Program-made: the position numbers and the translations under genes
Part shown: one piece after another, positions 55,053-64,000 of the stretch
Numbering within the stretch: position 1 is the stretch's first letter
Layout of the letters: each line of letters begins with the position of its first letter
Notes under the pieces: generated by a model
The model's input: only the letters and a program-made list of their open reading frames with translations
Database searches by the model: none
What the model was told of the DNA's origin: nothing
Source of the DNA: Hydra vulgaris
Taxonomy: Eukaryota > Cnidaria > Hydrozoa > Anthoathecata > Hydridae
Assembly: GCF_038396675.1 (NCBI RefSeq)
Contig: NC_088924.1
Coordinates: 26,723,501-26,787,500 of the forward strand
Length of the DNA stretch: 64,000 nt
Direction of reading: 5' to 3'

Positions 55053-55111
55053 TGCTTGTGTAGAAATCCTGTAAAAGATTTCTGCATAGTAACTTGTTTT
55101 TCTATCAACAC
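55053..55111 (-). CDS. Candidate host exon
   Basis: A 59-bp minus-strand exon with a very strong acceptor (T-rich run, then TTAG) and a strong donor CAAGCA|GTATGT. It reads two leading bases and 19 codons: VDRKTSYYAEIFYRISTQA. The alternative frame (VLIEKQVTMQKS) is also open, so the frame is a choice based on its better composition. Same strand as the exons at 43.7-46.2 kb and 54.4 kb, but linkage is not shown. Confidence 0.42.
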
Positions 55112-55419
55112 CTAAAAAAAAAAATACTTCAGATTTTTTCAAAACTTTGATGGTAAAATAGAGTATTATCAAGCTATTGTTAATATGAATGAGTGCAATC
55201 ACGGGGCAATTTTTAAACTGATTAAGGTTTTGATCAAAGTTCAACACTATGAACTTTTGAAGTTTGATCAATGTGTACTTTAAAAATGCGCCAAGCACAT
55301 TGTGTACTTTTACATTTCTAGGCCTATTATTAAACTTGCTTACTTTTTTTTTTTGTGTTAAGAAACATCTAATTAATTTCATGAATGCCTGTGTTTACCA
55401 TTTTTAACAAGGTTTTTTG

Positions 55420-55475
55420 GGATGAAATAACTGACAACTGGTTTACACCTTTTACAACAAGGTGAGACTGTTAAT
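55420..55475 (+). mobile_element. Tc1-type remnant A, part left of the hAT insertion
   Basis: GATGAAATAACTGACAACTG and TTTACACCTTTTACAACAAG continue at 59575 on the other side of the hAT element. The uninterrupted relative is at 61488-61560. Confidence 0.8.
55468..55475. repeat. hAT target-site duplication, left copy
   Basis: CTGTTAAT directly precedes the TAGTGATT terminus. The right copy is at 59575-59582. Confidence 0.95.
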
Positions 55476-56164
55476 TAGTGATTTCGCCGGTTAACTGGAT
55501 ATCCGGATTTCCTTTCAAATATCAAATATTGATATTCGAATAATAAAAACCGGCTTTTAAATTTTTCGAATTTGTCTTAATATTTACAAATTTATATTAA
55601 AATATGAAAGATGATTCAAAAAAGAAAGAAATTTAAAAATGAAAAAATAAATACTTAAATTTAGACTCTGACACACTTGCAAGCAAGCTGAGGCTGACAG
55701 CGGCTTTTGATTTTTGTGTTTTTACCGCAAGCCGCTGGTAGTAACTTTCGAGTATGCTTCGCAAAAAGGGATTAATATTCTTTTTTGTACATTAATTTTT
55801 ATTCTAGACACATAATTCTTCTGTTCTTAAAGTTTAATTAATTCTCTACAAAAGTAATAACAAATAAGAGCCATATTGTGAAGTTCACTTTAAAATCACT
55901 TTACAAAATTAAGAAATACATGAGAAAAAAACTTTAAATTTAGTTGTAAAGTAAAGCAGCACAATTACGTAAAACAAGATTTATTATTAAATAAAATATT
56001 ATTAAATAATAATAATAAAATTATTATTAAACATAAGAAATAACATTACATAAAATCGATTATTACATCCTTGAGTGCCTTTAGTATTTCAACGGTAAAC
56101 TTAACTTGTAGAAGCGTATAAGAACTTAGGTAAGTGATTAGTTTAAAAAAAAAACATTCTTATT

Positions 56165-56435
56165 ATAATGTATTATAATATTGTAATGTATTATAATTTA
56201 TATTGTAATGTATTATAAATTATAATGTATTATAATTATAATATTGTAATGCATTATAATTTATATTGTAATGTATTATAAATTATAATGTATCATAATT
56301 ATAATATTGTAATGTATTATAATTTATATTGTAATGTATTATAAATTATAATGTATTATAATTATAATATTGTAATGTATTATAATTTATATTGTAATGT
56401 ATTATAAATTATAATGTATTATAATTATTGTAATG
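56165..56435. repeat. Tandem repeat, ~63 bp x 4, A+T only core
   Basis: The unit combines TGTATTATAATTTATATTG, TAATGTATTATAAATTATAA and TGTATTATAATTATAATAT. Copies are nearly identical, which points to recent expansion. Confidence 0.92.
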
Positions 56436-56964
56436 AGATTGGAGTAGTTATTATTTATAAAAACAATTGTTTTCAGCACGTTGCATTTCTTGTTGTTAAA
56501 TGAAACATGTTAAAAAGTTATATAAATTAAGTTAATTTATTAAGCTTTCAACAAAGTTTACTATTCGAATTTCAATTAGTTTTCAGTGTAGTGTCATCCA
56601 AATTTTATTTTAAAAAATGTGCGGTTACAGCGAAGTTTTTTTTAATTATAGTACTGGTAGCGAAAGAGTTTAACAATAAATTTTCACAATTAATTATGAC
56701 TATATAAATATTTCTAATTTTTGCAATTAATGATGACTAAATAAATATTTTATAATAATATCTAATAATATCTTATTAAATTATATTAAGTTTTTTTTTA
56801 ATGATCAACTCAACATGCTAAAACTTTTGTAAAAAGTTTTAACAAAAGTTTTAGGTTTAACTTTAACTTCCTAATAATAAAACTTAATTGCATGAATATT
56901 GAAACATATTATATAATCTAAAGATTACTTTTTTCAATATGATACTTAATTTGTTCAGAGCATA

Positions 56965-58650
56965 ATGTTTAGCCACAAGAAGAGCATTGTATGGAAGTAT
57001 TATAAGAAAGCAGATAATAATGTTCTTTGTGCAATGTGGGGAGACGATATCATGCAAAGGAGGAAGTACGTCTGCAATGCAGAATCACCTGAAATTGCGT
57101 CATCTTCCAAATCTGATTGCTGGGACATCTGGTGCGGGTTCAACATCTAGTGCTAGGACAAACATGTGAAATAGCTTGATAACTGGCTATTTTAACACAA
57201 CGACTGTGGTAATGAATAAAAAAAAAAGAGTACTGCAATAAGTTGGCAATGATGTGCATTCAGGATCTGCAGAATTGTGAAGTGGCGCAATTTTTGTATC
57301 CGGGTACGTGCACCACAATAGTATATATTTATGCAGCATGTGGTACAGTGTGTCAGGCACACAAGCCAATTAGCCATAAATGACAGCATCAACGCTATTC
57401 AGACAGTAACAAGTGTGCTATCAGAAGGCGGCCATCAGAAGAGTGGCAAAGTTCTTTAGAAGTTTGAATCCGTCCTGGAATGTCCTCAAACAAATTCAGA
57501 ATGATGAGATCAAGAGGAATGCTAACTACTATCAAACTCCAGCATCCAGGCTTTGTCCTATCATGGACTGTGAGACCAGGTGGAGCAGCAAAATTTATAT
57601 GGCGGAAAGAATGGTAAACCTGCAAACGTCATTGGTGCCATGCAGGCAAGATAAATTGTTATAATTTACTATACTATATCTAACTAATTATTTTAATAAA
57701 TATTAATTATATAAAGTTTGATGAGCCATTTTCAGTAAACTGCTTGCTCTCCTCCCCCATATGCACTTTTTAATGAATATCTCCTTAACAGGATACTCAA
57801 GTAAAGAAAGACATGACCAGTGCCCAATGCTGAACATTGGAGAGTTGCATAGACTGTGGTAGGGGTTTTGAAACTATTTGCGGATCAGGTAACTTTCTGG
57901 AGTGGCCAGTAGTATATTACATACTCAGCGATTTATCCAGCATTGTTCGGATTGCTAGATTTCCTAAAGCTGGATGAGAGGAACGGCATGTGGGCTGCTG
58001 TACAGCTGAAACATAAGCTTGTTAGCGAAATAACCCAACAGTTTAGTTTGGTTGGCAATGAATTTCCTCTCTTTTTAGGCATGGTTGCTGCCCTCCTGGA
58101 TCCTCGATTCAAAAGCCTTCCATTTTTGACTGCCGAAGACAAAGCCAATTTAATAATGTATTCAGAAGAGTTGTATGCCACATTGCAGCCACAAGTTGCC
58201 AGCCCTGCACCAGCCCCTGCAGCCACCAAAAAGAAGAAAACAAAAGTGAATTTGTTTTCACGAATTTACAAGCCAAGCAAAATTACCAGTTCACCTCAAC
58301 CCACTTTCAGACAGGAGATTTATATTGCAGAAGCTGCTGTACCACATAAGGGAGATCCATTAATGCGGTGGAAGTCAAACAGTTCTCGCTTCCCCCTTCT
58401 CTCCAGGTTGGCTGCACAACTTTTCTGCATTACAGCTACCAGCTATCCGAGGAAGAGAGTGTTTTCAACTGCAGGAAATGTCATAACGAAGAGGTGTCAA
58501 CCAACGCCTGAACATGCAGAGATGCTGGTTTTTCTATACGAAAATTCGGAGATGCATTTGGGAAACTTGGTTGATGAAAATGATGATGAAGATGAAGAAA
58601 TACAAATCAGCAACTATGTCGAACTGACGAATAAAAATGACAATGATTAA
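56965..58650 (+). pseudogene. hAT transposase with BED zinc finger, inactivated
   Basis: The start MFSHKKSIVWKYYKK leads into a BED zinc finger: WKYYKK, the first Cys pair near LCAMC-GET (split by a one-base shift at the GGGG near 57040), and the His pair in MQNHLKLRH. The middle is decayed, with several stops at 57165-57410. Then a hAT core piece reads IMDCETRWSSKIYMAERMV (57560-57620). The C-terminal 235 codons (from 57943) are open and hold FPLFLGMVAALLDPRFKSL, the dimerisation segment DPLMRWKSNSSRFPLLSRLA and the end of the hATC motif, RKRVFSTAGNVITKRCQ, then an acidic tail. The base composition is clearly less A+T-rich than the flanks. The part from 57660 to 57940 is largely non-coding and may have been replaced. 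The element could not mobilise itself. Confidence 0.88.
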
Positions 58651-58903
58651 ACAATGTGTACATTATAAATGTATTACATTAATTTACGTTTTTTATGATC
58701 TTTTGTGCAACTTTGTAAAGTTTGACATTAACATTTTCGTTGACTTTTCATTCGTTATAAGCCAAAGTATTAAATTCATTCATTCCGAATAAGCCAAAGT
58801 ATTAAAATAAAATTTGTTTGTTATATATTCTTAAACCAATAGAATTTCTTTGTTTGTAGATTTGGCGGGTTTTTAGTGTTTGCAAACATTCTTTTCACAA
58901 CAA

Positions 58904-59245
58904 GATGTTTTGAGAACATTCTTGTTTAAGTATGTTTCCATGTTTTTCCGCATAACAATTAGTTTTTAAAATACACGCTAAAAATTAACTTCATAACTTT
59001 AATCTTTACTAATCAAATGTTTTTTCAAATAATCAAATAGTAGCGAATGCTTTTAAAACATTCGCTAATATAGAAATATTTTTATATAAAAAAATTATAA
59101 ATATAAAATATAAAAATTAATATAAAAGTATTTAATTAGTAAAGATTAAAGTTGTGAAGTTAATTTTTTAGCATATATTTTAAAAATTAATTGTTATGCG
59201 GACAAACATGGAAACATACTTAAACTTGAATGTTCTCAAAACATC
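58904..59245. mobile_element. Fold-back insertion, ~110-bp arms, inside the hAT element
   Basis: The arm 58904-59013 contains GATGTTTTGAGAACATTCTT, GTATGTTTCCATGTTTTTCC and AACTTTAATCTTTACTAAT. All recur in complement at 59134-59245, at about 93-95 percent identity by eye. The 120-bp loop has its own small hairpin (TAGCGAATGCTTTTAAAACA then TTCGCTA). It has no coding capacity. Confidence 0.92.
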
Positions 59246-59574
59246 AATGTTGCAACTAAATATTGTATGCGTGGTCAAGATTAGAGTGCGATCGCAGGCC
59301 TTTCCCGACCAAGCCTAGTGTAATATATTATTTTCAGTAAATTTAAGAAAAACAGTTATTATGCATTATGATTAAATTTAAGAAAAACATTTATTATGCA
59401 TTATGATTAACAATAAAATATATAATAAAATAACTACATTATCATAATACATACAATGCATGAGTACACTATTACCAAAAAATAAACACTTCATTCAAAA
59501 ACGGATAGTCGGTTAACTGACGGTTAATGGGACAGTTAACCGTTTTTCCAAACGAATAACCGGCAAAATGACTA

Positions 59575-60105
59575 CTGTTAATTTCTGGAAATTTTTATTG
59601 TTCTTCAAAATTAGTTTGAATGTTTTGAAGAACAATGTGTCTGATTGATTTCGAATTGAAAAGTTTGATATATCATGCACAAAAGGGCAACTTGCCATCA
59701 GGCCAAAATTATCAAGATGTGACTTTAAGAAAAAGCAATTAATATTCTTGCCCCAATGTAAGACAATTTACCCGATTTAAACCTTCTTGAAAACTATTAG
59801 GTAAAACTGAAAGCAGAAGTTTCTTAACATAACTTCACTAGAAGATCTGAGAAAAGCCATATTAAAAGTTTGTCTCTTGGTGCCTGCAATACTGCGAACC
59901 ATAGAAGCTGTTCTAAAAGCAATTTTTATTTTATTTAAATTTACAAAATACTAAAACATGTTTTATACTATGACTTCTATATTCCTCAATATATATGTAT
60001 GTTGGTTTTTGAACATTTTCTTGTAATATATGCCTATACTATACAGAATATAAATGGTTTTTGCTGTAAATATTGGGTGGTCATATCATTTCGAACATAA
60101 CTTAG
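59575..60105 (+). pseudogene. Tc1-type remnant A, part right of the hAT insertion
   Basis: Continues from 55475. Decayed Tc1 transposase C-terminus: PDLNLLEN-like sequence with VKLKAEVS, then DLRKAILKVCLLVP in shifting frames, the region with the third acidic residue and the terminal helix. The 3' non-coding part (TTTTTGAACATTTTCTTGTA at 60008, TATAAATGGTTTTTGCTGTA at 60047) matches copy B. About 75 bp of extra A+T sequence separates these two blocks here but not in copy B. Confidence 0.65.
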
Positions 60106-60119
60106 CCGTAACCAATTTT

Positions 60120-60235
60120 GATGGGGTAGTGTTGTAGTAGCAAAGTGCTTGCTTTGTAAGTGTTCCAAGTTAATGTTAGTGCCTTCACAGTTTGAAGACA
60201 CCTTGTATTTGAAGCTCGAAGACACCTTGCCAATG
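60120..60235 (+). mobile_element. Putative SINE head
   Basis: GGTAGTGTTGTAGTAGCAAA and GTGCTTGCTTTGTAAGTGTT resemble a decayed tRNA head (A-box-like GGTAGTGTTGTAG, B-box-like TGTTCCAAGTT). It stands where copy B of the Tc1 remnant is followed by a SINE body (61970). Weak evidence. Confidence 0.35.
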
Positions 60236-60505
60236 CAGTATTTTTCATTTTAAGAACTAAACTTTAATACATAAAACAAAAAATATAACATTGTTTAGAC
60301 GTTTAATGGTCTCAAACTTTTGATATCTTTATAACAATCCAAGCAAAACTAAATTGTTTAAATTGCTTAAATTGCTTTAACTATTTAAGTCTTAGCAACA
60401 CTAATATTTTAAGATATTTTTATAATTTATAATTTTTAAGATTGGAAAATCAATAACAAATTACTCTTTTTTAATTCAATAATATACCTTTTTATTTCTT
60501 ATTAG

Positions 60506-61004
60506 GTTAGTGGACGTAAATTTGTTTATAAATTTATTCAAATTCTGAAATGAGAAGAATGGTTGACACAATCATAACAAGTATGGTGCATCAAGTTCAA
60601 AGGAACATAACTGTGGGTCCATTTTCAAGTAACCAAATATCAACAGGAAAAATAACTTCATTCAAACAAAATAGTTCCAATATCAATGAAGATAACTTTT
60701 ACCATTCTTCTCTGTCATCCCAACAGTCATCTGAATCCTATCAGTCATCTTCACCTTTTCCGCCGCTCAATGAATCAGAGGTATTTTTCAACAGACAAAA
60801 AGCTGAATATTTTTTTAAACACCTAACAGTTTATTGTTTGGCAATAATTAAATCAAAAATAATTATCATGAAGAGGAAAGTAACTTTTTCAACCAAATTA
60901 TTGCTTCAAATATAGAACATACTTTGCATGCACCTTCATCTGACAATGAAAAACAACTTTTAGATTACAGCAATAACTCACCTATCAAAAGCTTGCGTTA
61001 TTAA
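60506..61004 (+). pseudogene. ETS-domain gene, last exon, with two frameshifts
   Basis: A pyrimidine-rich acceptor (TTTTTATTTCTTATTAG) precedes VSGRKFVYKFIQI, the C-terminal end of an ETS winged-helix DNA-binding domain (family pattern K.xG.(K/R)F(V/T)YKF). The frame then shifts by one base at about 60546. It continues EMRRMVDTIITSMVHQVQ, a Ser/Gln-rich region (SSLSSQQSSESYQSSSPFPP), and after a second shift near 60830-60870 an end EHTLHAPSSDNEKQLLDYS and IKSLRY before the stop at 61002-61004. ETS proteins are nuclear transcription factors; the recognition helix would be in an upstream exon that I cannot find in the window. The retained intron border argues against a processed copy. It is either a decayed duplicate, or a real gene with one-base sequencing errors. 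Confidence 0.55.
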
Positions 61005-61487
61005 CTATTTGGACTTAAAAAGAAGTATTAACATATTTTATTGTTATTTTTTAATTATATAACTTTTTCACTTTTTTAAACTATAAACTAAAGATTGTTA
61101 TGGTCTTAAAATTTTTTTTTTATACCAAAAACTTTTTTTATACCAGAACTTTTTTTATAGAGAAAACTTTGTTTTATACCGAAAATCAAAAACATTTGGT
61201 TGCTAACTAAATAATTTTAACCTTCTGTTTTTGAAGTAGTTAAATTTTTCATTATTAAGTTTGCCTAACAATGCTTGCCCAACAAACTTGATTTGCCAGA
61301 ATTGATATTATGAGATCAAAAAAATATATTTGTAATCACAAATTAAAAAAAAAAAAATGTTTTTAAAACACAAGTCAAACAACTTGTAGCACACTAAGTC
61401 AATGTTCAACAGGCACAAAACTCGCAATTCAATTCCAGATATATTGCACCTTCCATTAATTTTCCAGCAATTTTGATTTGGGGTACA

Positions 61488-61968
61488 ATCACTGACAATT
61501 GGTTTACACCTTTTACAACAAGATGAGACTGTTAATTTTTGGAAATTTTTATCATTCTTCAAATTTTATTTGAAAATATTAAAGAACAATATGTCTAATT
61601 GATATCAAATTGAAAAGTTTTATATTTCATTCATAAAGGGCAACTTACAATCAGGTCAAATTTATTAAGACAAGACTCCAAAAAAAAGTAATTAACATTC
61701 TTGCCCCAATGCAAGACAATTTATGTTATCTAAAACTTTTTGAAAACTGTTGGGTAAAACTGAAAGCAGAAGTTTCTTAACATAACATCTAAATAACAGA
61801 TCTGAGAAAAGCCATATTGAAAGCTTGTCTCTTGGTGCCTCAATACTGCGAATTATAGAAGCTGTTCCAAAAGCTTAATTTTTGAACATTTTCTTGTAAT
61901 ATATGTCTGCACTATACAGACTATCAATGGTTTTTGCTATAAATGTTGGGTGGACAGATCATTTTGAA
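61488..61968 (+). pseudogene. Tc1-type remnant B (uninterrupted by hAT)
   Basis: GACAATTGGTTTACACCTTT, then ACAACAAGATGAGACTGTTA and ATTTTTGGAAATTTTTATCA run straight through the site that is occupied by the hAT element in copy A. Further on TGGGTAAAACTGAAAGCAGA, ATCTGAGAAAAGCCATATTG and GTCTCTTGGTGCCT match copy A. The encoded TDLRKAILKACLLVPQYCEL resembles the last helices of Tc1 transposases. It ends with TTTTTGAACATTTTCTTGTA and the TGGGTGGACAGATC block. Confidence 0.7.
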
Positions 61969-61969
61969 A

Positions 61970-62051
61970 GTTGAGAGAGGCTTGTAACCACAAATAAAGA
62001 AAAAATTAGCGTCTTTGACTGAAGTGGCCCTCTCAGCATTGAGGAGGTGAA
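61970..62051 (+). mobile_element. SINE body fragment (family of 44951-45059)
   Basis: GTTGAGAGAGGCTTGTAACC, TTTGACTGAAGTGGCCCTCT and GAGGAGGTGAAT match the body at 52884-52979. Confidence 0.6.
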
Positions 62052-62055
62052 TAGC

Positions 62056-64000
62056 ATTTTAAAAAATATACTAGATTTGTATAATACTTATATAAATATA
62101 AACTTTATTGTTGATTATTTACAAAACTTTTAAAGTTACTCAACAACTGTAAGATTTTTAAACAGGTATTTTACATTTTATAGAACTTTATAGATAAAGA
62201 TATCTTCTTTCTTTATTCATAAGAGAGCACAATATAAAAGCTAATTTTACAAGAGGATACTGGTCACCTTATTATATATTCTATATATTATTTATTTTTA
62301 TATAAACAATGTAAATATTTTTTTAATGTTTGGTCTATTTTTCACTTTGACATTTGTTTCTTCTACAGAAATAATGCATTTATTCATAATTAGTTTCATA
62401 AACAACATTGTGTATCTTAATATAATTGCTATAGTTAACATTTAACGTTGTTTCGCTTTCATTTTTAAAGTAGTTTTAATTAGTTACTAAGCTTTTCTGA
62501 ATTTGAAAGAGTGTGTCATCAAAATGCACGCGGTCATTTACCTTTTGGAATTTAATTATTATTTATCAGTTTAGAAAACAGTTTAGTAATTTTATAGAAA
62601 ACTTTATAATTAATTTTATAGAAAATAGTTAGGCAATTAAGTATAGAAAATAGTTTAGCATGTCATTTTTATAATTTTTGTTTGCACATGTTTATTGTTT
62701 GCATATATGCTTTTTTGATAATTAAAGTAGGATAAGTATGTGTATGTGGTAATATATGTTTATAGTTGTTTTATCAATGTGTTTTTATAATAATGTAAAG
62801 TGTTTTTTTATTGTTTGTGTATGTGTTAATACATGTTATATAATTGTTTTATAAATGTGTTTAAATGTTTATATAAGGTTAAATATAGATATATTGTGTT
62901 TAAAGTTGGTACATATGCTTATACTATGTTGTTTCCATGTTTTCAAAGTGCTGTGACTTGGTAAACGTGTAGAGCAAGATTTGTCAACCTTGCCAGCCAA
63001 GTGATGTACTTATAGCAGAGGGTTACACGGCAGTGTTTAGTGTCAAACTCTTACTGCTTTAGGTCTAGGTGTTTTCAAGTCTTTTTTATAAATTATTCTG
63101 AAAATACATAATAATGTATTTTAATAACATTTTGCATAATGTTGTTACTTATGTTCTGTTATATATGAATGTTATATTACTTAAGTTATGTTATATGCAC
63201 ATTATATTAACTTATGGTGTGTGCTATTGTTGTGTGTTGTTGTTATGTTGTTTTTTTGCTATCTTTTGAGTTTAGCTTACTTTCGTGTTAGTGTCCATTG
63301 TTAAAAATGATAAATAATTAATTTCATTATTAAAAATCACTGCTTTTAATCATTCACTAAAAGCCAAAAAATTATTTTGCCATATATACAATTTGTTTTA
63401 TCTCAATTTGATTTTTTGTTGTTAGTGCTGTTTATTACATGATTTTGCTATAAATATTTTGGGATCATGATGTACCAGCATAAATTATTTTCTAAAAGCT
63501 AACATAAAACAATAATATTTAACAACTACTACTTTGGTAAATCACAACAGCTTTCCTCTATAAGGTACATTGATTTTCATTTTTTGTATGTAATGTTTTT
63601 CTTATTTATTTACTTATTCGTTGCATTTTTTATTTTAGATTTATCAGATGATGTATTTATGTGGTATAAAAGAAAAAATATTGTAAAGTTTAGTGAATTT
63701 TTTAAAAACGTTTACTAATAATTCTTTCAAAGAAATAATATTGAAGTTTGCAAAAAAGGGTTTACAACATTTTTTTTTAATTTTTCAAGTACAAGTACAA
63801 ATACATGTTTATTATTAGAATTGCAGGTTTTTATAATAATTTTTATTATTTGCTAAGTTAATTTTTTTTCAAACATCTCCTAGCTGATATAAATTTTTTT
63901 AAGTCATAAGATTATTGTATAACTTATTTTAAATGACAGTTTGTTATATATAAAAATTTGTGTGTGCTATTTAGAGTATAAAAAAAATTATATAGAAAAA
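62056..64000. other. No gene called; possible short terminal exon at 63639-63718
   Basis: A+T-rich, with TATATGTT/ATGTGTTT phrases loosely repeated at 62680-62960. On the plus strand a good acceptor (GCATTTTTTATTTTAG) precedes a 26-codon frame, LSDDVFMWYKRKNIVKF and SEFFKNVY, that ends in TAA at 63716-63718. It may be a last exon, but nothing links it to a gene. Confidence 0.35.

Larger units (their letters stand above)
55476..59574 (+). mobile_element. Complete hAT transposon (4,099 bp)
   Basis: Terminal inverted repeats TAGTGATTTCGCCGGTTA (55476-55493) and, complemented, TAGTCATTTTGCCGGTTA (59557-59574) match at 16 of 18 positions and start with the TAG common in hAT. Identical 8-bp duplications CTGTTAAT flank it, the hAT hallmark. 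The transposase region is at 56965-58650. Inside also lie a ~63-bp tandem repeat (56165-56435) and a fold-back insertion (58904-59245). Confidence 0.95.

Noticed and set aside
56165-56435. CRISPR-like array
   Set aside because: Contiguous A+T tandem repeat without unique spacers, inside a hAT transposon of an animal genome.

Overview
This is eukaryotic (animal) DNA that is strongly A+T rich. It is full of (TA)n runs and of decayed copies of many transposon classes. Coding content is low, and what there is sits in short exons with GT-AG borders. The mix (Tc1/mariner, pogo-like, hAT, Penelope-like, several non-LTR lineages, tRNA-derived SINEs, fold-back elements) together with the base composition suggests a cnidarian, most likely Hydra. 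That is an inference; no species-diagnostic gene is present.

Layout. 1-17 kb: a minus-strand multi-exon host gene of unknown function. Its 3' exons lie at 1848-2638 and 2806-2976, further exons at 5383-5547 and possibly 3859-4173, and a membrane-anchored exon at 15963-16376 may be its upstream part. Its introns carry a Tc1/mariner copy (6141-7444), LINE scraps, a mariner-type remnant, two perfect palindromes and several MITEs. 17-20.6 kb: no gene seen. 20.6-25.5 kb: a large coiled-coil and putative RNase H-fold protein gene with a 794-codon open core (21557-24583), preceded by a duplicated 300-bp block and followed by a ~160-bp tandem repeat. 26-34.4 kb: LINE and SINE pieces, a second Tc1 copy (29519-30640) whose 3' end is replaced by a pogo-like element (30644-33104), and a fold-back element. 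36.4-37.6 kb: a Tc1 element. 38-40.9 kb: a jockey-like LINE, followed by a hAT fragment. 43.7-46.2 kb: three clean, phase-compatible minus-strand host exons. 47-52.5 kb: Penelope-like fragments and a CR1-like LINE. 53.1-54.35 kb: a mariner with both inverted repeats. 54.4-55.1 kb: two more candidate host exons. 55,476-59,574: a hAT element with both ends and an exact 8-bp target duplication, inserted into a Tc1 remnant whose uninterrupted relative lies at 61.5-62 kb. 60,506-61,004: a plus-strand exon encoding the end of an ETS DNA-binding domain, with two apparent frameshifts.

Most coding-looking DNA belongs to mobile elements with stops or frameshifts. The host genes are seen only in part. 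The best candidate for something poorly described is the 21.5-24.6 kb protein. The best structural observations are the hAT insertion with its dated empty site, and the cluster of near-perfect inverted duplications at 10.96-11.08, 31.31-31.39, 37.92-37.96, 52.39-52.53 and 58.90-59.25 kb.
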